In this document: piece after piece, positions 1 to 7,244 of the stretch
How the letters are laid out: every line of letters begins with the position of its first letter
Position numbering within the stretch: position 1 is the stretch's first letter
Assembly: GCA_038326205.1 (NCBI GenBank)
Contig: JBBQJV010000047.1
Location: 1 to 31,698, forward strand
Source: UBA7672 sp038326205
Lineage (GTDB): Bacteria > Pseudomonadota > Alphaproteobacteria > Caulobacterales > Hyphomonadaceae
Length of the DNA stretch: 31,698 nucleotides
Direction: 5' to 3'
Made by a program: the position numbers and the translations under genes
The notes under the pieces: model-generated
Told to the model about the DNA's origin: nothing
The model's input: only the letters and a program-made list of their open reading frames with translations
Database searches by the model: none

Positions 1-2
1 AC

Positions 3-245
3 AGCGGCAACATGATGGATGCGCAACGCCTGCGCGCAACCTTCGGCGTCGTGTTCCAGCCGAGCGGCCGCTTCGCGTCCGACCCGCGTCTGATAACGCC
101 GGCATCCGATCCAGCGGATGACCCTGCCATGATGGTCTTCCTCGCCAAGGCGCGGGCGGCCATGCGGACCTGCAACGCGCTTGGCTTCGACATGCCGGCC
201 GGCGGTGTGGCCGGCGAGGTCCGCCTCGATTTCTCGGCGCGCTAG
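3..245 (+). CDS. C-terminal part of a TolA/TonB-C-like protein (5' end outside window)
   Basis: The reading frame is open to the left edge, so only the last 80 or so residues are present. An ATG lies at 12, but nothing suggests it is the real start. The tail reads as a small alpha/beta domain: a hydrophobic strand (FGVVFQPSG), a phrase ending DPAMMVFLAKARAAM, then a final strand VRLDFSAR. The order 'strand, substitution-tolerant loop, DP-x-M helix with ARAAM' resembles the C-terminal domain of alphaproteobacterial TolA-like proteins, which contact TolB/Pal in the periplasm. That assignment rests on general resemblance only. The rest of a tol-pal cluster would have to lie outside the window. 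Confidence 0.5.
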   Translation, partial: SGNMMDAQRLRATFGVVFQPSGRFASDPRLITPASDPADDPAMMVFLAKARAAMRTCNALGFDMPAGGVAGEVRLDFSAR

Positions 246-365
246 AACTCGGCTGGGCAAAAGCCCCGCTTGCGTTCAAACTCCGTTCAGCCGGACGCGG
301 ACACTGTCCTCTTGACGGCAGCGCTGCGAGGGGCGGAGCGTTCAAGGCAAGGGGAGGCGGGACAA

Positions 366-809
366 ATGGGTAATCGTGCGCGTATTCGGACATCGTTGCT
401 GGCTATGACAGCGTTGTTGCTCGCGAGCGCCTGCGCCACAAAGGAAGGCTATCGCCAGCACATGGGCCTGTTGCAGGGCGCGTCGGCTGACGCTGTGCTG
501 GTCGACTGGGGCCCACCGCAAAGCCGTACGCAGATGGCCAATGGCCGCGAACTGTGGAGCTACACCAAGACGACCGTGGAAGAACGCGCCGGATACTGGC
601 GCGACCAGACGCGGCAGGTGACGCGCAAGATCACCGACAAGGACGGCAAGGAAAAGACCGAAACCATCACAGAGAACTTTCCAGTGTGGGAACCGGCGCA
701 GACGCTCCGCTCCATGTGCACCACGCGTTTCGTGATGGCGTCCGGCCAGGTCGAGGACGTCTCGTTCAATGGCGATGGCTGCGTGGCGGAGGAGTTGCGC
801 AAGACCTGA
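366..809 (+). CDS. Small outer-membrane lipoprotein, BamE/SmpA-like
   Basis: A 147-residue protein. The ATG at 366 follows an AGGGGAGG ribosome site by about 8 bases. The longer frame from 270 would put extra residues before the signal peptide, so 366 is preferred. The N-terminus is basic, then hydrophobic, ending LLLASAC with the lipobox cysteine at residue 23; lipidation and outer-membrane sorting are inferred. The mature part begins with a short helix and the phrase 'ASADAVLVDWGPPQSRTQMANGR' followed by ELWSY. This resembles the SmpA/BamE fold, in which a helix and a G-x-P turn precede a strand with a Trp/Tyr. Two later cysteines (SMCTTRF and DGCVAEE) could form a disulfide. The exact family is not certain. 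Confidence 0.6.
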   Translation: MGNRARIRTSLLAMTALLLASACATKEGYRQHMGLLQGASADAVLVDWGPPQSRTQMANGRELWSYTKTTVEERAGYWRDQTRQVTRKITDKDGKEKTETITENFPVWEPAQTLRSMCTTRFVMASGQVEDVSFNGDGCVAEELRKT

Positions 810-906
810 CGCTACGACGCCCTCGCACCCGCAACCCATCCGGTCCGATTTCGCTTGAACTCGCGTCCCACGGGCGTACCTCTCAATTCAAACGGGAGGG
901 ACGCCC

Positions 907-1806
907 ATGAGAAGGCTCAGAGCTTCACTGCTTGCCACGGTCACTGTCGTGGCCGCCGCCTCGGCCGCGCCACTGGCTGCTGCGCAACTGCCGGCGCCCA
1001 AGACGACCGATCTCGGCTCAGGCATCCACGTCATCTTTGCTCAGGGCGGCAATATCGGCGTCTCGGTCGGAACAGACGGCGCCTTCGTCATCGACGATCA
1101 GTATCAGCAATCTGCCCCGGCAAATCTCGCGAAGGTCGAGGCGCTTGCGGGCGGCGCTCCCAAATATCTGGTGAACACGCACTGGCATGCGGATCATGCC
1201 GGCGGCAACGAAACCTTCGCCAAGGCTGGCGCGATGATCTTTGCGCACGAGAATGTCCGCAAGCGCCTCACTGGCGCAATCGCCTCGCTCGGCCTTGATG
1301 GCAAGCCGTCACCCGCAGCGCCGGCGCCCGCTTGGCCCGTGATCACCTTTATCGATGGCGTGGACTTCCATCTCAACGAGGAGACGATCCGCGTCTTCCA
1401 CGTGGCGCCCGCCCACACCGATGGCGATTCCATGGTGTGGTTCGTCGAGCCGAACATCCTCCACATGGGCGACCTGTTCTTCAACGGCATCTTCCCGGTG
1501 ATCGACGCGGGCTCTGGCGGTTCCGTGCGCGGCTATCTCGCGGTGATGAAAGAGACCTACGCCAAGATCGACGACAAGACGACGCTTATCCCGGGTCATG
1601 GAGAGATCGGTAAGAAGGCGGATCTTGCAAAACAGATCGTCATGCTCGAAGGCGCGATTGCCGCTGTCGACAAGCATGTGAAGGCTGGCGACAGTCTCGC
1701 CAAGACAGTTGCGGCCAAGCCGCTGAAGCCGTGGGCGAAATATGCGTGGGCTTTCATCCCCGAGGACAGCTTTGCGACGACGCTTTACAACGGCCTGAAG
1801 AAGTAG
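907..1806 (+). CDS. Exported metallo-beta-lactamase-fold hydrolase (first of a tandem pair)
   Basis: A 299-residue protein. ATG 907 follows a GGGAGGG ribosome site. Residues 1-26 form a Sec signal peptide ending LAAAQ, so the enzyme should act in the periplasm. The MBL fold is clear: T91-H-W-H-A-D-H97 is the HxHxDH metal motif, with further ligands at H170 (PAHTDGD), D189 (HMGD) and H231 (PGHGE). It should therefore bind two zinc-type ions. The spacing resembles subclass B3-like and related periplasmic MBL hydrolases rather than glyoxalase II. The substrate cannot be read from the sequence. The next gene starts 12 bases after the stop and encodes a close paralog, so the two are probably co-transcribed. 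Activity on beta-lactams is possible but unsupported. Confidence 0.85.
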   Translation: MRRLRASLLATVTVVAAASAAPLAAAQLPAPKTTDLGSGIHVIFAQGGNIGVSVGTDGAFVIDDQYQQSAPANLAKVEALAGGAPKYLVNTHWHADHAGGNETFAKAGAMIFAHENVRKRLTGAIASLGLDGKPSPAAPAPAWPVITFIDGVDFHLNEETIRVFHVAPAHTDGDSMVWFVEPNILHMGDLFFNGIFPVIDAGSGGSVRGYLAVMKETYAKIDDKTTLIPGHGEIGKKADLAKQIVMLEGAIAAVDKHVKAGDSLAKTVAAKPLKPWAKYAWAFIPEDSFATTLYNGLKK

Positions 1807-1818
1807 GGGGATTTCATC

Positions 1819-2793
1819 ATGCGCATCATTCTCTCATCCGTTTCCCTTCTTGCCCTGGCCGCCTGCGTTTCGACGCCAGTCGCCGATGCGCCCACCACTG
1901 TTGTCGCAGTGGCAGCTCCGGCGCCAATGCCTCTTCCTCCCCCTCCTCCCCCTCCGCCGGCGCCCAACAGTCAGGCCTTTGCCCGCGCGATCGATCTCGG
2001 GTCGGGCGTGCAGATGCTGATGGGGCAGGGCGGCAATCTGGGCCTCAGCGTCGGCGAGGACGGCGTCTTCCTGATCGATGACCAGTACGTCACCAATGCC
2101 GAGGTCAACCTTGCCAAGATCGAGCAGCTCGCCAAGGGCAAGCCGAAATACCTGATCAACACGCACTGGCACTTCGATCATGCCGGCGGCAACGATACGT
2201 TCGGCAAGGCTGGTGCGACGATCTTTGCGAGCGACAACGTACGCAAGCGCCTGACCGGTGAAGTGAAGTCGGAATCACGCGGGGCGCCCGCAGTGCCCGC
2301 GCCCGCAGCAGCGCTCCCGGTCGTCACTTTCACCACGGGGATCGACTTCCATCTCAACGGCCAGACCATCCGCGCCATTCGTGCGCCGCTGCCCGCGCAC
2401 ACCGACGGCGACACGTTCATCTACTTCGTCGAGGCTGACATCCTGCACACCGGCGACACTTATATGAAAAACTTTTATCCGTTCGTCGATACCGGCTCGG
2501 GCGGCACGCAAGCCGGGTTCATCGCGGCGCTGACCAAAATCCTCGAAGTGACCGGACCTAAGACACGCTACATTCCCGGCCATGGCGAACTCGCTGCGCG
2601 CGAAGATATCGAAGCTGCGCTTGCGATGCATAAAGGCGCCCGCGCGGCTGTGGAGGCGCTCGTGAAAGCGGGCAAGTCGCTCGAGCAAACCGTTGCGGCA
2701 AAACCGCTGACGCCATGGACGCCGCGCTTTGGCGCCGGCTTCATCAACGACGATGCCTATACGACGGTGATCTATCAGGAACTGAAAAAATAG
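1819..2793 (+). CDS. Lipoprotein metallo-beta-lactamase-fold hydrolase (second of a tandem pair)
   Basis: A 324-residue paralog of the preceding gene. ATG 1819 follows AGGGGGAT. The N-terminus ends LALAAC with the lipobox cysteine at residue 16, so this copy is probably membrane-anchored while its neighbour is soluble. An Ala/Pro linker follows, with eight consecutive prolines at about residues 40-47. It would hold the catalytic domain away from the membrane. Metal ligands are kept: H116, H118, D120, H121, H194, D213 and H255. The two catalytic domains align along their whole length (for example DLGSG, IDDQY, NTHWH, AGGN, NVRKRLTG, AKPL-PW), which indicates tandem duplication followed by divergence of the export signal. 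Its 3' end lies only 7 bases from the convergent kgtP-like gene. Confidence 0.85.
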   Translation: MRIILSSVSLLALAACVSTPVADAPTTVVAVAAPAPMPLPPPPPPPPAPNSQAFARAIDLGSGVQMLMGQGGNLGLSVGEDGVFLIDDQYVTNAEVNLAKIEQLAKGKPKYLINTHWHFDHAGGNDTFGKAGATIFASDNVRKRLTGEVKSESRGAPAVPAPAAALPVVTFTTGIDFHLNGQTIRAIRAPLPAHTDGDTFIYFVEADILHTGDTYMKNFYPFVDTGSGGTQAGFIAALTKILEVTGPKTRYIPGHGELAAREDIEAALAMHKGARAAVEALVKAGKSLEQTVAAKPLTPWTPRFGAGFINDDAYTTVIYQELKK

Positions 2794-2800
2794 GCGGGAC

Positions 2801-4105
2801 CTAGTCCTCCAGGATCGCGCTGTTCAGTTTCGTGTCGCGCATGAAGACGGCGACCAGGAAGCCGATGACCGACAACGCGCCGACGTAGATGAAGAAGCCT
2901 GATTCGACGCCGCTCGACTTGAACCACAGCGCGACATACTCGGCCGTGCCGCCGAACATCGCATTGGCCAGCGCATAGGGCAGGGCAACGCCGAGCGCGC
3001 GCACATGCGTCGGGAAAAGCTCCGCCTTGAGGACTGCGCTGATCGAGGTGTAAGCCGATTGCACGAGCAGCGCACCAAGCAGGATCGCGAACGCCACCAG
3101 AGGCGAGCCTGCATTCGCGATTCCAACGAACACCGGCCATGCCATCAGCGCGCCAATGCCAAAGGCTGCGATCAGCATTCGCTTGCGCCCGATAATGTCG
3201 GACAGCCACCCCATCAGCGGCTGCGCCAGCATGAAGCAGATCAAGGCGCCCGCCGTGATCTCGGTGGCCGCGTTCTTGTCGAACCCCGCGCTGTTGACGA
3301 GGTATTTTTGCATGTATGTCGTGTACGCGTAAAACGAAAGCGACCCTGCCGCAGTCAATCCCATCACCATCAGCGTCTCGCGCGGATGCTTCAGGAACAG
3401 CAGGCGCGACTGCGATTTCGGCACGCCCGCCGCCTTCGCTTTCTCCCACGACTCCGTCTCGCGAAGACCCATCCGGATCCAGAACACCACTACCGCTAGT
3501 GCGGCGCCTATAAAGAACGGAATGCGCCAGCCCCAGTCCGACAATACTTCGGGCGGCATGGTCCGCTGCAGGAGGATCAGCACGGCAAGCGCCAGCAGTT
3601 GCCCCATGATTAGCGTCACATAGTGAAAACTCGACCAGAACCCGCGCCGCGCCTTGCCTGCGACTTCCGAGAGGTACGTCGCGCTCGCGCCATACTCACC
3701 GCCGACCGACAGACCCTGCAGCAGACGCGCAACCAGCAGAATCACTGGCGCAGCGCCACCGATCACGGCGTGGCCTGGCGTCAGTGCAATCACCAGCGAT
3801 CCGAAACACATCAGCGCGACAGACGCCGTCATGGCGGCGCGACGCCCCGCGCGGTCTGCATAAAGTCCCATCAGCCATGCGCCGACAGGCCGCGCGAAAA
3901 AGCCAACCGCAAACACGGCAGCCGTCTGCAAGAGTTGCGAAGTCTGGTCGCCCTCGGGAAAGAAGACCGGCGCGAAATAAAGCGAGAAGGACGCGTACGC
4001 GAACCAGTCATACCACTCGACAAGGTTGCCCGCCGATCCTCCAAGGATCGCGCGCAGTCTTTGTGCGTTGGTAAAAGCGGCTGGCGTCGCGGCGGTTTCG
4101 GTCAT
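2801..4105 (-). CDS. kgtP: MHS-family MFS transporter, probable 2-oxoglutarate/H+ symporter
   Basis: A 434-residue, 12-helix inner-membrane transporter. The ATG at 4105 has GAGGG 9 bases upstream; an in-frame upstream start at 4165 would overlap moeB and lacks family resemblance. It matches E. coli KgtP closely from memory: the N-terminal phrase GNLVEWYDWFAY, then LQTAAVFAVGF, FGSLVIALTPG, LLQGLSVGGEYGASATYLSE, GQLLAL, WRIPFFIGAALAVV, TAAGSLSFY, YMQKYLVN and KAELFPTHVRALGV. These are signatures of the metabolite:H+ symporter family, which uses the proton gradient to import dicarboxylates. The exact substrate is inferred from resemblance. It sits 10 bases downstream of moeB on the same strand, so transcription is probably shared, although the pairing has no obvious metabolic logic. 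Confidence 0.85.
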   Translation of the reverse strand: MTETAATPAAFTNAQRLRAILGGSAGNLVEWYDWFAYASFSLYFAPVFFPEGDQTSQLLQTAAVFAVGFFARPVGAWLMGLYADRAGRRAAMTASVALMCFGSLVIALTPGHAVIGGAAPVILLVARLLQGLSVGGEYGASATYLSEVAGKARRGFWSSFHYVTLIMGQLLALAVLILLQRTMPPEVLSDWGWRIPFFIGAALAVVVFWIRMGLRETESWEKAKAAGVPKSQSRLLFLKHPRETLMVMGLTAAGSLSFYAYTTYMQKYLVNSAGFDKNAATEITAGALICFMLAQPLMGWLSDIIGRKRMLIAAFGIGALMAWPVFVGIANAGSPLVAFAILLGALLVQSAYTSISAVLKAELFPTHVRALGVALPYALANAMFGGTAEYVALWFKSSGVESGFFIYVGALSVIGFLVAVFMRDTKLNSAILED

Positions 4106-4115
4106 GCATTGTCCC

Positions 4116-4889
4116 TCATTGCTGGCCGCAAACGACACACGCCGGATCGGCGCGCAGCGCGACATTGCGCGAATCCCCGCTCAGCCCGTCGAACAGCCAC
4201 AGCTTGCTGGCCGCCGACACGCCCGCGCCAGTGATCTCTTTTACCGCCTCAAGCGCCATCCGCGCGCCGACCATTCCTGTCAGCGGTCCGATAACGCCAA
4301 CTGCCGCGCATGTCTCTTCTGTCTCCGGCATCTCCGACACGAGACAACGATAGCAGGGCAGGCGGTCCTGCTGAGCGTGACCCTTTGTGAGGCCCGATTT
4401 GAACACGGCAACCTGCGCGCTCCATCGCCCGACTGCGCCGGACACCAGTGTGCATCCAAGCGCATGGCAAGCAGCATTTACATTGAACCGTGTTGCAAAA
4501 CTGTCCGAGCCGTCGAGGACAATGTCCGCCCCGCGCAGAAGCTCAGCGGCATTGTCTGCATCAAGCCGCTTTGGTTTCGTCTCGAAAAGGATGTCCGGGT
4601 TCATGGCCATAAGCTTGCGCTTGCCCGCATCGGTCTTCAGCGCGCCGACATCGCTAGTCGCGAATAGGACCTGGCGCTGAAGGTTCGAAAGCGACACCGA
4701 ATCATCATCGATCAGCGTCAGAGCGCCGACGCCCGCCGCCGCCAGGAACATCGCCGCTGGCCCACCCAGCGCGCCCAGGCCCACCAGCGCCACATGCGCC
4801 TTCAACAGCTTCTGCTGCCCTGGCCCGCCGATCTCGCGCAGCATGATGTGTCGGGCGTAGCGTTCCAGTTGCTGGGGAGTTAGACTCAT
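4116..4889 (-). CDS. moeB: MoeB/ThiF-family sulfur-carrier adenylyltransferase
   Basis: A 257-residue E1-like enzyme that adenylates the C-terminal glycine of a ubiquitin-like sulfur carrier (MoaD in molybdopterin synthesis, or ThiS-type partners). The start at 4889 gives the standard opening MSLTPQQLERYARHI and has GAGGATGAG upstream; ATGs at 4901 and 4922 are alternatives. Visible features are the nucleotide loop GLGALGG (residues 37-43), LIDDDSVSLSNLQRQ (59-73), the acidic DGSDS turn near 127-131, and two zinc pairs, CYRC (179-182) and CVVC (251-254). A cysteine at 194 (EETCAAVGV) sits where ThiF has its conserved cysteine. There is no rhodanese domain. No moaD, moaE or thi genes lie nearby, so MoeB versus ThiF versus HesA is not settled. 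Confidence 0.85.
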   Translation of the reverse strand: MSLTPQQLERYARHIMLREIGGPGQQKLLKAHVALVGLGALGGPAAMFLAAAGVGALTLIDDDSVSLSNLQRQVLFATSDVGALKTDAGKRKLMAMNPDILFETKPKRLDADNAAELLRGADIVLDGSDSFATRFNVNAACHALGCTLVSGAVGRWSAQVAVFKSGLTKGHAQQDRLPCYRCLVSEMPETEETCAAVGVIGPLTGMVGARMALEAVKEITGAGVSAASKLWLFDGLSGDSRNVALRADPACVVCGQQ

Positions 4890-4940
4890 CTGTGCACTCA
4901 TCCTCGTGGGAGCAAAGACCATGACCCGCGTAGCAGTTCA

Positions 4941-6305
4941 ATGGCGGCGCCATCGGCCCAGTACGAAGCAAACTTGACGTCCGAACCCACCTCCAATGTC
5001 TATCAGACACTCGTCGACGAGATCGTCGGCGGGCGACGCAATATCTTTCTCACTGGCCGCGCCGGTACGGGGAAGACGACGCTGCTGCGTCAGCTGATCT
5101 TCAACTCGCTTGACAAGGCCATCGTGCTCGCGCCCACCGGACTTGCGGCTGTTAATGTCGGCGGCCAGACGATCCATTCCTTCTTCAACTTCCCGCCGCG
5201 CCTGCTCGACGCGGGCGACACGCGCAAGATCCGCAACCAGCGCGTGGTGAAGGCGATCGAGACAATGGTTATCGACGAGGTCTCCATGGTGCGCGCCGAC
5301 ATGATGCAGGCGATCGACAACTCCCTTCGTCTGAACCGAGGCAACCGCCAGCCCTTCGGCGGTGTGCGCATGATCCTTTCCGGCGATCTCCATCAGCTCC
5401 CGCCCGTGGTCGAAGGTGAGGTCGAGCATATTCTTCAGGAGAGCTATGGCGGCGCGTGGTTCTTCAGGGCCCCGGGCTTTCAGGCCGGCCAGTTCAGACT
5501 TGCCGCGCTAAAACGTATCTTCCGGCAGGAAGATGCTGCCTTCATCCGCGTCCTCAACGCGCTGCGCAACGGGCGGTTGTCGACGGAAGATCAGGACCTT
5601 CTGCGCACACGCGTCTCGACGCGCTCGCCAGCCGAGGCGAGCCTGACGCACGTGGTGCTGACGCCCAACAACGCCGCTGCCTGGCGCATCAATCAGACGC
5701 GCCTTGCCGAACTGGATGGCCCGGCGCGCAACTACACAGCGTCGCTCGAAGGCAATTTCGAACCCAAGGCATTCCCGACCGAAGAAGTGCTCGAGCTGAA
5801 GCAGGGCGCGCGCGTGATGATGATCCGCAACGATCCCTCGGGGCGATGGGTCAACGGATCGCTCGGCGTCGTGCAGGGGCTCGGCGAAAGCGATTGTTAT
5901 GTGAAGATCGCGGGAGAAACCCATCGCGTATCGCAGCAGGCATGGGAGAAGTTTCGCTATGAGTTTGACGCCTCGGCGAAGTCAGTCTCACGGTCTGTCG
6001 TTGGGTCGTTCAAGCAACTCCCGTTGCGACTTGCCTACGCCACCACGATCCACAAATCCCAGGGCATGACCCTCGACCGCGTTCACATCGATTTCGATCG
6101 CGGCATGTTCGCTCATGGACAAGCCTATGTGGCGTTCTCTCGGTGCCGCTCACTTGAGGGTCTTGAACTCTCCCGCGAGCTTCGTCCGCGCGACATCATA
6201 ATCGACCGCTCGGCCTTCGATTTCGGCAAGCTCGACACTGTCAGCGACAACGAACACTATCTGCTGGCGGACATGCCCAAGCCGGAACTGGACCTCAAAG
6301 GCTAG
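4941..6305 (+). CDS. PIF1/RecD-like superfamily 1B DNA helicase
   Basis: A 454-residue ATPase. Walker A GRAGTGKT is at residues 39-46, motif Ia APTGLAA at 64-70, Walker B VIDEVSM at 110-116 and motif III GDLHQLPP at 148-155. Near the C-terminus, TTIHKSQGMTLDRV and AYVAFSRCRSLEGL are the UvrD-C-like motifs V and VI. This order defines the PIF1/RecD2 group of 5'-3' helicases, which act on replication and recombination intermediates and G-quadruplexes. It is a short, core-only form with no HRDC or WYL-type C-terminal addition. ATG 4941 has no strong ribosome site. The gene is divergent from moeB, with only 51 bases between starts. Its TAG overlaps the stop codon of convergent dut. Confidence 0.85.
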   Translation: MAAPSAQYEANLTSEPTSNVYQTLVDEIVGGRRNIFLTGRAGTGKTTLLRQLIFNSLDKAIVLAPTGLAAVNVGGQTIHSFFNFPPRLLDAGDTRKIRNQRVVKAIETMVIDEVSMVRADMMQAIDNSLRLNRGNRQPFGGVRMILSGDLHQLPPVVEGEVEHILQESYGGAWFFRAPGFQAGQFRLAALKRIFRQEDAAFIRVLNALRNGRLSTEDQDLLRTRVSTRSPAEASLTHVVLTPNNAAAWRINQTRLAELDGPARNYTASLEGNFEPKAFPTEEVLELKQGARVMMIRNDPSGRWVNGSLGVVQGLGESDCYVKIAGETHRVSQQAWEKFRYEFDASAKSVSRSVVGSFKQLPLRLAYATTIHKSQGMTLDRVHIDFDRGMFAHGQAYVAFSRCRSLEGLELSRELRPRDIIIDRSAFDFGKLDTVSDNEHYLLADMPKPELDLKG

Positions 6306-6754
6306 CGACCCGTTGACCCAAACCCGCCGGCGCCGCGCTGGGTTTCATCCAGCGTTTCCACCACGCTCAGCTCCGCTCGCGTCACTGGCGCGATCACCAT
6401 CTGTGCGATGCGCTCGCCGCGCTTGATGACGAACGGCTCCTGTCCGTGATTTATCAGTATAACTTTCACTTCGCCGCGATAGTCCGCATCGATCGTGCCA
6501 GGCGAGTTGAGGCAAGTAACGCCATGTTTGGCCGCCAGACCCGAACGCGGCCGCACCTGCGCTTCATGTTGCGGCGGTAGTGCGATGGTGAGACCCGTCG
6601 GAACCATCGCCCGCTCGCCCGGCTTCAGCGTCATCGGCTCGCCATCCGGCACAGCGGCGCGAAGGTCCATGCCCGCGGCATCTGCCGTCTCATAAGCGGG
6701 CAGGGCGAGCCCTTCAAAGTGCGGCAGCGGCGCAACGCGGACAGTGACGGTCAT
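6302..6754 (-). CDS. dut: Deoxyuridine 5'-triphosphate nucleotidohydrolase
   Basis: A 150-residue trimeric dUTPase that converts dUTP to dUMP and pyrophosphate, keeping uracil out of DNA and feeding dTMP synthesis. All five family motifs are present: AGMDLRA (27-33), RPRSGLA (68-74), the active-site segment NSPGTIDADYRGE (83-95) with the catalytic aspartate at 89, RGERIAQ (112-118), and the flexible C-terminal RGAGGFGSTGR (140-150). Length is typical. ATG 6754 has GGAG about 9 bases upstream. Its TAG shares two bases with the stop codon of the convergent helicase. Upstream on the same strand come a Dabb gene and coaBC, recalling the widespread coaBC-dut pairing. Confidence 0.97.
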   Translation of the reverse strand: MTVTVRVAPLPHFEGLALPAYETADAAGMDLRAAVPDGEPMTLKPGERAMVPTGLTIALPPQHEAQVRPRSGLAAKHGVTCLNSPGTIDADYRGEVKVILINHGQEPFVIKRGERIAQMVIAPVTRAELSVVETLDETQRGAGGFGSTGR

Positions 6755-6768
6755 TGATAGCTCCAGTT

Positions 6769-6880
6769 GTCTTCCCGGCCGTAGCGACGAAGTCGCGCAG
6801 AGCCAGGATCCATTTAACCGCGTGTGCGTGCTCTGAGGAATGGGTCCGGGATAGTGCTGCGCACTTCCGGGATGACAAGT
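6769..6880. repeat. Probable dispersed intergenic (REP-like) element
   Basis: This noncoding stretch between dut and the Dabb gene is framed by CCCGG-type arms: CTTCCCGGCC at 6771 and CTTCCGGGATGAC ending near 6877. It contains small hairpins, GCGAC-GAA-GTCGC (6784-6796) and AGTGC-TGC-GCACT (6853-6865). The layout, read on the minus strand as CATCCCGG...GGACCCAT...GGATCC...CGGCCGGGAA, resembles intergenic repeats common in alphaproteobacterial chromosomes. Only one copy is visible here, so the repetitive nature is inferred. Confidence 0.45.
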
Positions 6881-6909
6881 TGTGGATGGGGCGCGGTTGA
6901 GCCGAAAGG

Positions 6910-7194
6910 TTAGGCTTCTACGTCCGCCGCAAAGCGCTGTTCGCGACGCGGCCGGACGGTGTTGGTCACGTCCATATATGTCGGATGCTTCTTGTAAGCG
7001 TGCAGCGCCTCAATGTCCGGGAACTCGGCATAGACCACAATGTCGATCTCGTTGCCGAACAGGTCCGCTTTGCCATTCTGGGTAACCTCGAACAGCGTCG
7101 AACCCGGTATTGTCCCCAAGCGCTTCAGATGCGTGATGATATCCAGCGCCTCGCGCGGGTCTTTCAGCGTAAAAAAGACGATGTGGCGGATCAT
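6910..7194 (-). CDS. Dabb (stress-responsive alpha/beta barrel) domain protein
   Basis: A 94-residue single-domain protein. The opening MIRHIVFFTLKD, the central IPG turn (GTIPGSTLFEV), a DIVVYAEF strand and an aromatic/His segment LHAYKKHPTYMDV follow the order of the Dabb ferredoxin-like fold, whose members dimerise into an alpha/beta barrel. Biochemical roles in the family vary and none can be assigned here. It lies between coaBC (51 bases upstream) and dut, on the same strand, so it may belong to the same transcript. No clear Shine-Dalgarno precedes the ATG. Confidence 0.8.
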   Translation of the reverse strand: MIRHIVFFTLKDPREALDIITHLKRLGTIPGSTLFEVTQNGKADLFGNEIDIVVYAEFPDIEALHAYKKHPTYMDVTNTVRPRREQRFAADVEA

Positions 7195-7244
7195 GCATGC
7201 GATCTAGGGGTTGGGCCGCTGCGAGGCCACCGGCAAGCCCCGCG

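Noticed and set aside
1975..1980. Polyproline run as a frameshift or repeat artefact in the second MBL gene
   Set aside because: The frame is continuous through the run and the Ala/Pro linker is plausible after a lipobox, so it is treated as real.
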